Counted from the first letter of the stretch, positions 17,194 through 29,100 are shown. The stretch: 64,000 nucleotides of DNA from Neptunomonas japonica DSM 18939 (GCF_000422765.1 NZ_AUGR01000005.1:124001-188000), one strand, 5' to 3'. Translations and numbers: made by a program. The notes: generated from the sequence alone by a model not told the origin.

Positions 17194-19011
17194 ATGCACT
17201 TTTTTAAACAATCAATCATCGCGCGCTTAGGTGCAGCCATGTTAGCTATCAGCATCATGGCGGTAGTCAGCATGATTGGATCAGTTATTGTAGCGGAAAG
17301 TACTCAAGGTGACGCCGCAGGTATTAACCTAGCAGGCTCTCTGCGAATGCTCTCTTACAGAGTTATTGCTGAAACAGGCCAATACACTCAATCCCCTTCT
17401 GATGAAAATCATAGCAAAGTAAAACTCTCTATCTCAGAATTTGAAAAGCGCATTAATAGCCCCATCCTCAAAACCGTAATACCTCAGGACGGCGACCATG
17501 ACCTCTACCGCCTCCACAAGAACCTAGTCAATGATTGGAATGAGCATATAATCCCATCCCTTAACAAAGCACTGATTAGTACCGAACCTTCACATAAGTA
17601 TATCGATCTAATTGAGAAATTTGTTCACAGAATCGATCAGATGGTATTACTGCTAGAGCGCAGTACTGAATCTAAAATTAAGCTACTCAGTTTGGTTCAG
17701 GCTATCAGCCTCTTTATGACGGTACTGATCATCTTTATTGCCATGTTAGACATAAAAAATAACGTAGTTCTCCCTCTACAAGAGCTCGTGCATATGGCTC
17801 GTCGTGCCAGCCGTGGTGACTTAGCAGCTAGGGTTGAATATGAAAGCCAAGATGAACTCGGTGTACTCGGTGATTCTTTTAACCATATGGCCGAAGAGCT
17901 TTCAAAAATTTACACAGATCTAGAACAACGTGTTGAGCGTAAAACCGCTCTATTACAGCAATCAAATGAATCCTTACAGCTCTTATACGACACCACTCGA
18001 TGCTTTAACCGTAAAGAAGATATCTGTCGTCGCTTAATGCCGGTCATGCAGCAGTTGGAAACGGTCAGTCCGTTTGGCCCAATAGAAGTAACTCTTTGCG
18101 AACCCAACAACAAAAAAAGCTACCGAGAGCTCACTACACAAACCACAGCAAGGCCTGAGAACTGTCGTGTACTCAGCTGTAATAGCTGTATCGTTCAAGA
18201 ACTTGACCACCGTCCGCACAAAACATTATCTTTACCTATTCAGACAAGAGAAACGTATTTTGGGGAGTTTAATGCACAGTTTCTTCCTCATGTCCCTCCT
18301 AATCAGTCAGAGATAAAACTGATTGAAACCATAGTAGAAAACTTAGCTACATCAATGTCTCTTGAGTTAAAAGCAGAACAAGAACAGCAACTATCACTGA
18401 TAGAAGAGCGCGCCGTTATTGCACGCGAGCTTCATGACTCGCTCGCTCAGTCACTTTCTTATTTAAAAATACAGGTCACTCGCCTACAAATCCTGCGCAA
18501 AAAAGAATCGAGCACAGAGAGTATCGATGATGTTGTAGATGAGCTGAAAGAAGGGCTTAACAACGCTTATCGTCAATTACGCGAGCTACTTACCACTTTT
18601 CGTCTCAAACTGGATGAGCCAGGATTGGCACATGCGCTTGAAACCACCATCAATGAATTTTCGGAACGTTTAGGCGTCCCTATAAAATATCACTACGGTA
18701 TCCACCACTTAACGTTAACACCTAACGAAGAGATTCACGTGCTTCAATTATTGAGAGAGGCGTTGGCCAATGTCGTCAAGCACTCTCAAGCCAGCGAGGT
18801 TAATGTCTCGATCAGTGCAGAGAAAGATGAAATCACAGTCTCTATACAAGATAACGGTGTGGGGCTTCCCCAAAACCAGGAACTAACTAACCACTATGGA
18901 TTAGTCATAATGCAAGACAGAGCGGCCACCATTAACGGCCAACTGAGTGTTGCAAACCAGCCAAGCGGCGGCACCCGAGTTCTGTTAATATTTAAATCAA
19001 AACATCATTGA
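17194..19011 (+). CDS. narX: Nitrate/nitrite sensor histidine kinase NarX
   Basis: Membrane sensor that binds nitrate in the periplasm and phosphorylates NarL. Order of parts: first membrane segment; nitrate-binding P-box STQGDAAGINLAGSLRMLSYR (about residues 37-57); second membrane segment; HAMP; a central module with a Cys cluster (NCRVLSCNSC); then an HPK7 kinase. The phospho-acceptor His is at residue 414 in ARELHDSLAQS, and the ATPase boxes include DNGVGLP and a terminal glycine-rich loop. At 605 aa it is full length. narL follows after 26 bp. It is divergent from the transporter genes it should control. Confidence 0.95.
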   Translation: MHFFKQSIIARLGAAMLAISIMAVVSMIGSVIVAESTQGDAAGINLAGSLRMLSYRVIAETGQYTQSPSDENHSKVKLSISEFEKRINSPILKTVIPQDGDHDLYRLHKNLVNDWNEHIIPSLNKALISTEPSHKYIDLIEKFVHRIDQMVLLLERSTESKIKLLSLVQAISLFMTVLIIFIAMLDIKNNVVLPLQELVHMARRASRGDLAARVEYESQDELGVLGDSFNHMAEELSKIYTDLEQRVERKTALLQQSNESLQLLYDTTRCFNRKEDICRRLMPVMQQLETVSPFGPIEVTLCEPNNKKSYRELTTQTTARPENCRVLSCNSCIVQELDHRPHKTLSLPIQTRETYFGEFNAQFLPHVPPNQSEIKLIETIVENLATSMSLELKAEQEQQLSLIEERAVIARELHDSLAQSLSYLKIQVTRLQILRKKESSTESIDDVVDELKEGLNNAYRQLRELLTTFRLKLDEPGLAHALETTINEFSERLGVPIKYHYGIHHLTLTPNEEIHVLQLLREALANVVKHSQASEVNVSISAEKDEITVSIQDNGVGLPQNQELTNHYGLVIMQDRAATINGQLSVANQPSGGTRVLLIFKSKHH

Positions 19012-19037
19012 GAATACAAGAATAAGGACTCAATTTT

Positions 19038-19688
19038 ATGAGTGACACAACATCGGCTTCTATCCTACTCATTGATGACCATCCGCTACTGCGTAAAGGC
19101 GTGAAACAACTGATCGAGCTTGATGATGAACTAATCGTTATCGCAGAGGCCAGCAATGCCATTGAGGGTATAAAAGCGGCCAAAGAAACAGAACCCGATC
19201 TAATTTTACTTGATCTCAACATGCCAAATATCAACGGCATAGAGACACTCAAGATGCTACGCGATGAAGAAGTAGCATCACGCGTTATCGTATTTACGGT
19301 GTCTGATAACGAAGAAGACGTAGTGGCTGCATTAAAAGCCGGTGCCGACGGTTACCTGTTAAAAGACATGGAACCAGAAGAGCTCCTTGAGAGCTTGCGC
19401 CAAGCAGCACTGGGCAAGGTAGTAATCAGTGATAAACTGACAACTTTATTAGCACAAGCACTGCAGTCTGGTCGTAGTAGTAACAAATCAGATATCAGCA
19501 GTCTTACACCTCGAGAAAAGCAAATCATCAAATTGATTGCTGGTGGGCTACCTAACAAGTTAATCGCCCGAAAGCTCAACATCACCGAAGGCACAGTAAA
19601 AGTACATGTAAAACATCTACTTAAAAAATTACGTTTACGCTCACGTGTTGAAGTCGCCGTTTGGGCTGTACAGGAAGGGCTGGGCTAA
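19038..19688 (+). CDS. narL: Nitrate/nitrite response regulator NarL
   Basis: Two-domain regulator of 216 aa. The receiver has the phospho-acceptor Asp59 in [10 protein letters not shown] and the switch Lys in GYLLKDM. The LuxR-type helix-turn-helix is seen in [18 protein letters not shown] and [14 protein letters not shown]. Phosphorylated by NarX, it should bind the TACYYMT heptamers near the nar transporter genes in this window. It is most likely co-transcribed with narX. No clear terminator was found before trmN6, 64 bp downstream. Confidence 0.95.
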   Translation: MSDTTSASILLIDDHPLLRKGVKQLIELDDELIVIAEASNAIEGIKAAKETEPDLILLDLNMPNINGIETLKMLRDEEVASRVIVFTVSDNEEDVVAALKAGADGYLLKDMEPEELLESLRQAALGKVVISDKLTTLLAQALQSGRSSNKSDISSLTPREKQIIKLIAGGLPNKLIARKLNITEGTVKVHVKHLLKKLRLRSRVEVAVWAVQEGLG

Positions 19689-19752
19689 TCTCTAGCTTCA
19701 ACTATTCAGCTATAAAAACTCTCACACACTTTTAATATCCTTAGAGCTTTTT

Positions 19753-20487
19753 ATGACCCGGCGTAAACGCAATAGCTACTTTGAATGTAAGCAATTTAAA
19801 ATTGAGCAAGGTGATTGCGCCATGAAAGTCACCACTGACGCCTCACTTTTGGGTGCTTACGCCAATGTAAAAAACACCCAGCGAATACTCGATATTGGCA
19901 CAGGAACAGGCTTGTTGAGTCTGTTCGCGGCGCAACGAACATCCGCCTTTATAGATGCCGTCGAACTAGATGCACAAGCAGCAACTCAAGCCAGAATAAA
20001 CTTCCATAATAGCCCCTGGCCTGAACGTTTATCGTTAATCGAGATGGATATTCGTGACTACGCCGATCAACAGCCTCAACGCTATGATTGCATCCTCACT
20101 AACCCTCCTTTTTTTACAGACTCAACCCACAATGCCTGCGATAGAGCATCACTGGCACGCCACAATAGCCAGCTCCCTCTCATTGATTTAATCAAAGCAA
20201 TCGATAAGCTACTAACAGCAAACGGCCAGGTATGGATACTACTGCCACTGCAAGAATCTGAAACCTTGGTAAAGCTCGCTGAACCATTACAGCTTTATCC
20301 ACAGGAACGCATGCTGGTACGTAATAGCGACCAACATGAGGCACACCGGGAAATCATGACATTAGGCCGTGAGCCAACCGATATCAAACAAAGCACTTTT
20401 ACTCTCTACAAAGAGCATCCTTTTCATACCCATGCTGCTGCCGCCTTGTTTGACCCTTATTACACGCGCATGAAAGTTGAAGACTAG
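19753..20487 (+). CDS. trmN6: tRNA1(Val) (adenine(37)-N6)-methyltransferase
   Basis: Methylates A37 of valine tRNA using S-adenosylmethionine. The 244-aa protein carries the Rossmann motif LDIGTGTGLLSLFAAQR and the N6-adenine methyltransferase motif NPPFF in CILTNPPFF. The N-terminal FKIEQGDCAMKVTTDASLLG closely resembles E. coli YfiC/TrmN6. It follows narL in the same direction, but the functions are unrelated. From its end to the efflux genes (about 195 bp) I see no gene or clear terminator. Confidence 0.9.
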   Translation: MTRRKRNSYFECKQFKIEQGDCAMKVTTDASLLGAYANVKNTQRILDIGTGTGLLSLFAAQRTSAFIDAVELDAQAATQARINFHNSPWPERLSLIEMDIRDYADQQPQRYDCILTNPPFFTDSTHNACDRASLARHNSQLPLIDLIKAIDKLLTANGQVWILLPLQESETLVKLAEPLQLYPQERMLVRNSDQHEAHREIMTLGREPTDIKQSTFTLYKEHPFHTHAAAALFDPYYTRMKVED

Positions 20488-20682
20488 TAGAAGAAGTCTC
20501 TAAGAAAATTGCCGCCCACTCACGCACACTAGACCGTATAAAAGAGACCTCTCTGCTTCGCTAGATCAAGCAGTAATGTAAATCTCTGTAAAGTTGGCTG
20601 TGCCATGAACAAATCTTCTATATATTAGAGACTGTATATATAAAATTTATTGTTCCTCTCTCCTGCTGCTCTGGAAAATTTG

Positions 20683-22095
20683 ATGAAAGCTCTGTTTCAA
20701 AAACCATTTATGTTTTTTGTCATGCTACTTATCGGAGCAGCGCTGGCTGCTTTCATGATCAAAAGCAAACCCACCATTGAACACTCGACTACAGGAATGC
20801 CAGCCAAAGCCGTTGATGTTATAACCGTTAGGCCTATAGAGATTAGCCCGCACGTAACAGCCTATGGCACGGTTGAGCCTGCAATAGCACTTAAGACCAA
20901 AGCACAAGTCAGCGGTAAAATCAGCTACCTTCATCCCGGTTTACAATCAGGCGGAAGTATTTTACAGGGCACACTGGTTGCAAAGATTGACCCTGAAGAT
21001 TCTCAAATATCACTCAGCCAAAGCGAAGCAGACTTGCGTGCTAACTTATCATCTTTAGCACAGCTCAACGAAGAAGAGAAAACCACACGCCGCTCGTTAC
21101 AATATGCTCGACAAAACTTACGTGTTGGAGAAAAAGAGTTAGCCAGAATCAGGGATATCTGGGACAAACAGCTTATATCCCGTTCAACACTTGATGCCGA
21201 AGAGCAAAAAGTATTACAGCTACGCCAAAGCACCACAGACTTACAAGGACAACTCAATACATACGCTAGTCGTAAAGACTCCACCAAAGCGCAGATAGAG
21301 CGTGCTACTCAGCAAGTCAAAGGGCAAACCACCACGCTAGGTAGAACTGAGATATACATGCCTTTTGATGCTCGAGTGGGCGAAGTATTAATCGAAGAAG
21401 GCGAGTATGTCACGGTCGGCACTTACCTGTTTGAGTCTTTAGCTATTAATCGTATTGAAATAAATGCTCAATTACCCGTGCAAAAAATGCGCACCTTGAT
21501 CAGCTCAGGAATGCCACAAGGTGAAGCAGACACCCTTGGCTTTGATTTGAGCCAAATTATGGAACAGTTGAACTTTTCAGCTCATGTCAGCCTTGTAGGC
21601 GCAAGTTCAGAAGCCCACTGGGAGGCAAAACTGCTACGCTTCAGCGAATCTGTGGACCCCGTTCGTCGCACTTTAGGGGTCGTTGTCGCTGTGGATAACC
21701 CTTATCAGAAAGTTATCCCTGGGAAGCGCCCTCCTCTGATTAAAGGAATGTACACAGCGGTTGACCTCTATGCTCCAGCATATCAAGCTATTGTCATACC
21801 CAGAAGCGCGTTACATGAAGGTCGAGTTTACCTTTCAAACACACAGCAACAACTGGAAATACGCTCGGTTAATGTGCTGTTTAATCAAGATAATCTAATC
21901 ATTATCGAGTCTGGTTTAGAAGCAGGAGAACAGATCATTATCAATGACCTGATCCCAGTTATTGAAGGTATGCCTTTACAACCTATACTTGATATTCAGC
22001 GCGAATCAGCACTGAGGGCAGCGGCTAAAAACCCAGCGCAGCTAACATCCACTATTATCGACAAGGCGGGTAATACTAGCGGAGCAGCTCAATGA
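20683..22095 (+). CDS. RND efflux periplasmic adaptor (membrane fusion protein)
   Basis: HlyD/AcrA-type adaptor of 470 aa that links an inner-membrane RND pump to an outer-membrane channel. An N-terminal membrane anchor (FMFFVMLLIGAALAAF) lacks a lipobox. Next come a lipoyl-like half (KTKAQVSGKISYLHPG), an alpha-hairpin coiled coil (about residues 105-215), the second lipoyl half (GRTEIYMPFDARVGEVL) and beta-barrel and membrane-proximal parts. I chose the ATG at MKALFQKP; a TTG 33 bases earlier is possible. Its stop overlaps the pump start as ATGA. No outer-membrane factor gene is adjacent, so a TolC-like protein elsewhere is expected. Confidence 0.87.
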   Translation: MKALFQKPFMFFVMLLIGAALAAFMIKSKPTIEHSTTGMPAKAVDVITVRPIEISPHVTAYGTVEPAIALKTKAQVSGKISYLHPGLQSGGSILQGTLVAKIDPEDSQISLSQSEADLRANLSSLAQLNEEEKTTRRSLQYARQNLRVGEKELARIRDIWDKQLISRSTLDAEEQKVLQLRQSTTDLQGQLNTYASRKDSTKAQIERATQQVKGQTTTLGRTEIYMPFDARVGEVLIEEGEYVTVGTYLFESLAINRIEINAQLPVQKMRTLISSGMPQGEADTLGFDLSQIMEQLNFSAHVSLVGASSEAHWEAKLLRFSESVDPVRRTLGVVVAVDNPYQKVIPGKRPPLIKGMYTAVDLYAPAYQAIVIPRSALHEGRVYLSNTQQQLEIRSVNVLFNQDNLIIIESGLEAGEQIIINDLIPVIEGMPLQPILDIQRESALRAAAKNPAQLTSTIIDKAGNTSGAAQ

Positions 22096-25000
22096 TCCGC
22101 TACTTTGCAGGACACCCAACTGCTGCCAATATTCTGATGGTAGTGATTATTCTACTTGGGTTAGTCGCTTTACCTGAATTAAACAAGGAGACATTTCCGG
22201 AGATTAAGCTCAATAAAGTCAGTGTTACTGTGACTTACCCTGGCGCCAGCCCAGCCGATGTTGAAGAAGGGCTATGTAACCGTTTAGAGGATGCTACTGA
22301 TGGCCTGAGCTTTTTAGACGAACAAATGTGTGAAGCTCGCGATAGCCTGGCAACGCTAACATTAGAGATGCAAGAAGCTGGAGATATAAAACAATTTGTC
22401 GATGATGTTAATGCTGCCATTGACGGCATTAATGATTTTCCTGATAAAGCAGAAGACCCAGTAGTACAAGAGTCAGGGCGAACAGAGGCTGTATTAAGCA
22501 TTGCAGTGACGGCTAATAACACCATGCCAGAGCTTAAAGCTTTGGCTGAGTATTATCGCAACCGTCTATTAGCGTTACCTGAAATTCCTATCGTTACTGT
22601 TACCGGTTTTTCTGAACACGAACTCAGTGTGCGCGTAAAACCAGATGCCATGCGTCAATACCAACTCAGTATTCAAAATGTAGCTGATCTCATCTCAGCA
22701 CAGGCTGTAGACCTACCCGCAGGTGTTCTTGAAGGAAGCCAAAACTCTTACCAAATCCGTGTTGAAAACACCCGCCGCACTGTGACGGAACTGGAAGACC
22801 TCGTTATTCTCAATAATGAAAAAGGCGGCCAGATCACACTGGGCGACATAGCAACGATCCAAGATGATTTTGCTGATGAAGAACAACGCACCGAATTAAA
22901 CGGAAAGCCTGCTGCACTGATACAAATCAGTAAAAACAAGACCGACAATACACTGACAATTTACAACGCCGCAAAAACATTCATTGATCAGGAGAATGCT
23001 CGCTTACCTGCCGGTACCTCATTAATTATCACGCAAGACTCAGCCTCTATTGTCCAAGATAGACTGAGCTTGTTAATGAAAAATGGTTGGCAAGGTTTAT
23101 TACTCGCTACCCTCGCATTATTTATGTTTTTTAGCTGGCGTTATACATTTTGGGTCGCCTTAGGATTGCCTATATCCTTCTTGGGCGGGCTAGTCATCAT
23201 GTCGACGCTTGGGGTGAGTATTAATATGATCTCCATGGTCGCATTACTCATGGCGATCGGCATATTGATGGATGATGCCATTGTTCTATCTGAAAGCATT
23301 GATCATGAATATCGCAAAGGAAAGTCACCCTTTCAGGCCAGTATTGATGGTGTTAAAAAAGTTGCACGCGGTGTTTTTTCATCCTTCGTCACATCAACGA
23401 TGCTATTTGGAAGCTTATTATTTTTAAAGGGTGATATGGGCCAGATTCTTGGCGTATTGCCTGTTGTACTACTCACCGTACTATCTATTAGCCTTATTGA
23501 GGCTTTCCTAATTCTACCTCACCACTTACAACATTCTCTAGCTCATCACAGTGAGCGCCAACCACCACAGTGGCGTAGCAATTTTGAAGCAAAGTTTGAA
23601 AAGCTAAGAGCACGCGTAGGATTAATGGCAGATACAGCGATCCGTTATCGCTACCTTACTGTTGGCTTTGCCATTGTCATGTTAATCATATCGATCAGTT
23701 TACTCATATCAGGCACAGTGAAATTTAAAGGCTTTCCTGACATAGAAGGAAACCGCTTAGAAGTACGTGTTTTAATGCCACAAGGAACACCGTTTAGCCG
23801 TACTCAAGAAGTCGTTTCCATTCTGACGCAAAGTCTAGATAAAACCTTGCAACAACTCCCTGTCGAAACTGAAGGTAAACTGGTTAAAAATACTGCCATT
23901 TTATACAGCCGCAATGATGATGCACATGAAAGTGGCGCCCACCTTGCCACCATCAGCCTTGATTTACTGGATGCAGAAAAACGTAACACCTCACTCGTAG
24001 AACTTAAACGGCGCTGGCGCGAACTCACACCACAAATCAGAGATGCTGTATCCATTCAATTTAAAGAACCCAAATTTGGCCCCTCCGGGCAAGCCATTTC
24101 AATTCGCTTACAAGGCGATAACTTGGATACCCTCTATACAGCCTCTTGGGAATTACAAAATTGGCTGAAAGGTTATTCTGGCACTAGTAATATCATGTCT
24201 GATATTCGTCCCGGAAAAACAGAGTTCAAGGTTCAACTACAGGCAGGCGCTATTAGCTCAGGTATTGATGTCCAAGGACTCTCATCGCAACTCAGAGCTG
24301 CTTACCAAGGCGTCAAAGTTAGCGATATATACCGCGGCAGCGAAGCTTACGAAATTAACGTAATGCTTGATAGCAAGCCTGAAAACGCATTGAATGATTT
24401 CGAAAACATTACCCTTTTTTCCAAAACCGGTGTAGATATCCCACTTAAGTCGATTGCCGATATTGAAGAAAGTCGTCAATACTCACGTATCGTGCGTATA
24501 AACCATCAGCGCACCGTGACGGTCAGTGGTGACGTTGATACTCAAATAGCAAATACCAATGAAATTATCGGCCATACCCGCAATGAGTTTTTGCCGCAGT
24601 TAAAAGCGCGCTATCCCGATTTAGTTTTTAGTTTAGAAGGTGAAGTTAAAAACGACTCAGAAACCAGCGGTTCAGTATTAACCGGTTTCATTCTTGGCAT
24701 AGCCGGAGTCTACCTACTATTGAGCTTACAGTTTGCCAATTTTAAAGAGCCTATTATTGTTCTACTTAATATTCCATTGGCGTTGATTGGCGTTATCTGG
24801 GGGCATTTTTTAATGGGCTTAGATTTAAGCTTACCAAGCATGATTGGTTTTGTGTCATTAGCAGGCGTTGTGGTCAATGACTCAATACTTTTAGTTGAGT
24901 TTGTGAAAGCACGCAGTATGGAAGGAATGCTCTTACATGAGGCTGCAGGACAAGCTGTCCGAGATCGTTTCAGGGCTATTTTCCTAACATCTGTCACCAC

Positions 25001-25211
25001 CGTGGCAGGTATGATTCCTTTATTATCAGAAACCAGCTTACAGGCACAAGTGTTAGTTCCACTCGTTGCCAGCGTAGTGTTTGGCATGTTGTCCGCTACG
25101 TTGTTATTACTGCTAGTGCTACCAGCCTCTTATGCAATACTCGAAGACCTCGGCTTTACTGAGCTAGATAGCTTAGGTCATGACAAACCACCTTCACCCA
25201 TTCCCGTGTGA
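22092..25211 (+). CDS. RND-family efflux pump permease
   Basis: A full-length inner-membrane RND transporter (1039 aa) with twelve membrane segments and two large periplasmic loops. The N-terminus RYFAGHPTAANILMVVIILL is typical. The segment-4 motif GILMDDAIVLSE contains the paired Asp of the proton relay. The second half repeats the pattern (GVVVNDSILLVEF). Coupled by ATGA to the adaptor gene. It resembles the AcrB/MdtB group more than metal-efflux CusA types, because no Met-rich cluster is seen. Substrate cannot be told from sequence. About 150 bp without features follow. Confidence 0.9.
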   Translation: MIRYFAGHPTAANILMVVIILLGLVALPELNKETFPEIKLNKVSVTVTYPGASPADVEEGLCNRLEDATDGLSFLDEQMCEARDSLATLTLEMQEAGDIKQFVDDVNAAIDGINDFPDKAEDPVVQESGRTEAVLSIAVTANNTMPELKALAEYYRNRLLALPEIPIVTVTGFSEHELSVRVKPDAMRQYQLSIQNVADLISAQAVDLPAGVLEGSQNSYQIRVENTRRTVTELEDLVILNNEKGGQITLGDIATIQDDFADEEQRTELNGKPAALIQISKNKTDNTLTIYNAAKTFIDQENARLPAGTSLIITQDSASIVQDRLSLLMKNGWQGLLLATLALFMFFSWRYTFWVALGLPISFLGGLVIMSTLGVSINMISMVALLMAIGILMDDAIVLSESIDHEYRKGKSPFQASIDGVKKVARGVFSSFVTSTMLFGSLLFLKGDMGQILGVLPVVLLTVLSISLIEAFLILPHHLQHSLAHHSERQPPQWRSNFEAKFEKLRARVGLMADTAIRYRYLTVGFAIVMLIISISLLISGTVKFKGFPDIEGNRLEVRVLMPQGTPFSRTQEVVSILTQSLDKTLQQLPVETEGKLVKNTAILYSRNDDAHESGAHLATISLDLLDAEKRNTSLVELKRRWRELTPQIRDAVSIQFKEPKFGPSGQAISIRLQGDNLDTLYTASWELQNWLKGYSGTSNIMSDIRPGKTEFKVQLQAGAISSGIDVQGLSSQLRAAYQGVKVSDIYRGSEAYEINVMLDSKPENALNDFENITLFSKTGVDIPLKSIADIEESRQYSRIVRINHQRTVTVSGDVDTQIANTNEIIGHTRNEFLPQLKARYPDLVFSLEGEVKNDSETSGSVLTGFILGIAGVYLLLSLQFANFKEPIIVLLNIPLALIGVIWGHFLMGLDLSLPSMIGFVSLAGVVVNDSILLVEFVKARSMEGMLLHEAAGQAVRDRFRAIFLTSVTTVAGMIPLLSETSLQAQVLVPLVASVVFGMLSATLLLLLVLPASYAILEDLGFTELDSLGHDKPPSPIPV

Positions 25212-25359
25212 ATAGCCAATGATTAATTTAGGGAGGAAGCACTACAACCTAGTTATTGATAATATGGGCATATCATTAACGCACAAACAAATAGCTAGTC
25301 TATACTTTTATCCAACATTGACTGTTTGATCAAAAATTAAAAGATAAAAAGAGACTGCG

Positions 25360-26157
25360 ATGCGATTACTATGCTCCTTATTGCTAGTAGTCTTTGGCTT
25401 TTCTTTTCAGGCGTCAGCATCTGAAAGCAGTGATATAAGCCGGCTAACTAAGATCACTGCCCAGAAGATTATTCGCGTTTGTATCTGGCCAGAGTATTAC
25501 AGCATCACCTACCGAAACCCGAAAACACAACAGCTTTCGGGCCTTGATTTCGATATGGCCAACGAGCTCGGTAAAGACTTGGGAGCTTCAGTAAAATTTG
25601 TAAACAGCTCCTTTTCAAAAGTAACCGAAGATATCACGCAAGATCGTTGTGACATTGCCATGTTTGCTATTGGTATCACACCTTACCGAAAAGAAAAGCT
25701 ACGCTTTAGCCAACCCCACCTTCATAGTGATATTTATGCGGTCACATCAAAAAGTAATCCTCGTTTAAAAAATTGGCATGACATTGACCAACCCGGCTCA
25801 ATTGTTGCCGTTAGGAAAGGTACATTACAAGAATCATTCATGAAGGGGGCTTTACGGTCAGCAAAGTTGTTAATACTCAACCAACCTTTTGCTCGTGAAT
25901 TAGAGGTTCGCTCAGGTCGGGCTGATGTTTTCATGACAGATTATCCATATAGCCTACGTTTTCTAAAAACACGCGACTGGGCTAGACTGATTCTTCCACC
26001 CGCTAACTACCATAAAACATCCTATGCATATGCAATGAAACATGGGGATGATATCTGGTATAACCGTATTGAAAGTTTTGTGCGGGACATCAAGCAAGAT
26101 GGTCGGTTAAGGATGTCTGCCAAATACCACAAATTATCCAGCATCCTCTTACCATGA
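25360..26157 (+). CDS. Periplasmic amino-acid-type binding protein (SBP_bac_3)
   Basis: A secreted protein with signal peptide LLCSLLLVVFGFSFQASA and the class-3 solute-binding fold. Family blocks are seen in QLSGLDFDMANELGKDL, DRCDIAMFAIGITPYRKE and GSIVAVRKGTLQESFM. At 265 aa it is a normal length. No ABC permease or ATPase gene is near. Instead its stop overlaps, as ATGA, the start of a membrane GGDEF-EAL protein. The simplest reading is a ligand receptor that signals to that protein rather than an uptake component; this is inference from context. Confidence 0.82.
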   Translation: MRLLCSLLLVVFGFSFQASASESSDISRLTKITAQKIIRVCIWPEYYSITYRNPKTQQLSGLDFDMANELGKDLGASVKFVNSSFSKVTEDITQDRCDIAMFAIGITPYRKEKLRFSQPHLHSDIYAVTSKSNPRLKNWHDIDQPGSIVAVRKGTLQESFMKGALRSAKLLILNQPFARELEVRSGRADVFMTDYPYSLRFLKTRDWARLILPPANYHKTSYAYAMKHGDDIWYNRIESFVRDIKQDGRLRMSAKYHKLSSILLP

Positions 26158-29100
26158 ACTCACAATCCAAACAGTTGCGTAATATATATATCACTGCCGT
26201 TGTGTTTTTCGTGGCAGTAATTATCGTGATTACTTGGTATTCCTTATGGCGGCTACACGAAGAAACAGCCGCAGGAATGCAAGAAGTGTCAACAATGCAC
26301 ACTCGAAGCTTTGAAAACTTTCTAACCCAGAATTTTCGCTTAGCCGAATTGGCCACAACCAATATTGCTAATATGGACAGCAGGAAAAAGAACCTTTTCA
26401 ATATAGAAAGATCACTTCGTGCAACGCTCAAAAACAACCCGGCACAACGCTCAATTTCACTTTTGAACGAGCAAGGACGCATCATCGCCAGCTCCAACCG
26501 AGCAAACGTTGGCATTGTCATTAATACAAATAATTTTTTACCCACTCCTACAGGCGAACAAGACCTTCTAAGTATTGGAATGCCATGGGTTGGTCGTGAT
26601 TTTATTAGCGCAAGTCCAACGACTCACCAAAAACCCACCCGTTCACAGCAGCTAAACTTTGTCCCAATAGTGCACACACTGGCTTTTGGGACAAGAACAG
26701 TTACGTTACTCATAGCTATTAACCCTGACTTTTTCATTAACCATATATCCCAAGTTCTCGATAACGAAAACGGTATTGTTGATATTATTCGCTATGACGG
26801 CACCTTACTGATGAGTACCGAAGTCTCTGCAAAAATAGGTTCTTTATATCAAGAAATTGAACAATCATTATCACCAGAAACCGCCGAGTCAGGCCAACTT
26901 CTAACGTCGTTACTTGAAAACAATCCACCAGCCTTTAGCTCCTTTAGGGCCTCCCGACTCTACCCATTTTTGCTCATAACCCGTATCGATCGCCAGCGCG
27001 CGATGCAAAACTGGAAGGCCGAAGCGAAGACACTGCTTGGTGTCATCATAGTTATCGTTCTCACATTAGCAGGGCTCATCATTGTATTTTATCGACGCCA
27101 ATTGCAGATTGAAGGTGAACGTGAAAACTCGGAACAGCTTCAACGTATTAATGCGACTGTTTTTGGCAGTAGTGCTGACTCCATCATTATTACCGATATC
27201 AATGCCAATATTATTTCAGTCAACCCAGCCTTTAGCCAAATAACAGGCTACCGCCCTGAAGATGTTATTGGCCAGAACCCTCGAGTACTCTCTTCTGGGC
27301 TACAAGACAACACCTTCTATCAACAGATGTGGGAGTGCATCCACGAAAAAGGAGTATGGCGAGGAGAGCTACAAAACCGATGTAAAAATGGTCACCTCTA
27401 TGATGTCCAAGCAACTATTACAGCCTTTTATGATAACAAAGGCCATTTACAGCACTTCATCGGTGTTAGTACCGATATTACAGAGCGTAAAAAATCAGAA
27501 ACCAGACAACGGCAAGCATCCAGTGTTTTTACTAATAGCCAAGAAGGTATTATGGTCACTGATGAGAACAACCTCATTATTGACGTAAACCCAGCTTTTT
27601 CCCGTATTACTGGTTATAGCTATAACGACGTTATTGGGAGAAATCCAAACCTACTTTCTTCTGGCCAACAGTCACCTGAATTCTATGCAGAAATGAAAAG
27701 CACCCTAAATGAAACGGGCTCCTGGCAAGGTGAAATTTGGAACAAGAGAAAGTCAGGTGAAATTTACGCAGAGCGTTTATCAATAGATACAGTCCACAAA
27801 GAAAACGGCGAGACTAGCCAATACGTCGCTGTTTTTTCTGATATTAGTCGCTTAAAAATACACGAAGCCGAACTTCACCGCAGTGCTAATTATGATCCAT
27901 TGACCAGCATCCCTAATCGTCGCCTATTGGGTGACCGGCTTGTTCAGACAATCGCAAGATCAAAACGTAGTAACAGGTCTCTGGCTGTATGCTATTTAGA
28001 CCTAGATGGGTTTAAACCCGTTAATGATCAATATGGACACGCCGCAGGTGACTTACTACTCATAGAAATAACTCAACGACTACTAAAAATATTGCGAGAA
28101 GAAGATACTCTAGCACGCTTAGGTGGTGATGAGTTTGTTATCTTATTTGCCGAAATAGAAAAGCCTGAAGAGATAGATGTAGCCCTAAATCGAGTATTAA
28201 AAGCGATCAGTGAACCGATAAAAGTTGAAAGCAATACTGTTGGTATTTCAGCCAGTATCGGCGTCACGATATTCCCTGAAGATGTCGCAGATGCAGACAC
28301 ACTCTTGCGACATGCAGACCAAGCCATGTATAGAGCAAAAGATGCAGGAAAAAACCGTTACCACCTCTTTGATCCAGAGTTAGATTTGGAAGTTCAAGCC
28401 AGGCGATCTCAACTTAAGAATATTGAAAAAGCTCTGAAAAATAATGAATTCGTTCTCTACTATCAACCAAAAGTAAATCTAGTCAGCGGTGAGATGACAG
28501 GTGCTGAAGCGTTAATCCGTTGGCAGCACCCTGTTAAAGGTATTCTTCCTCCTGCAGCATTTTTAGATCTCATTGATGGGCACGACCTTGAAATTGATAT
28601 AGGTGAATGGGTAATAGAATCTGTCATAAAACAGATTGTAGAATGGAATAAAGCAGGGCTGTTTTTTCAAGTTAGCGCGAACTTAAGCGCTAACCATCTA
28701 TTAAAAGAGGGTTTTTCTGAACGCTTAAAAGAAATGTTAGAACGCTACCCCGCTGTTCGCCATGAAGATTTAGAATTAGAAATTCTTGAAACAAGTACTC
28801 TCAACGACTTAGACCAAGCAAATAATGTATTAGCGCAGTGCCGTAATATGGGTGTCCGATTTGCCTTAGATGACTTTGGAACGGGTTATTCGTCACTGAC
28901 TTATTTTCAGCGCCTGCCTGTCGATATTCTTAAAATTGATCAGAGCTTTGTAAGAGACATGCTAGATGACCCAAACGATTTAGATATTGTTGAAAGTATC
29001 CTACGCCTCGCTCAAACCTTTAACCGCCCCGTTATTGCGGAAGGTGTAGAAACCTTAGAACATGGAGCCATGCTCGTACAACTCGGCTGCCAACAGGCAC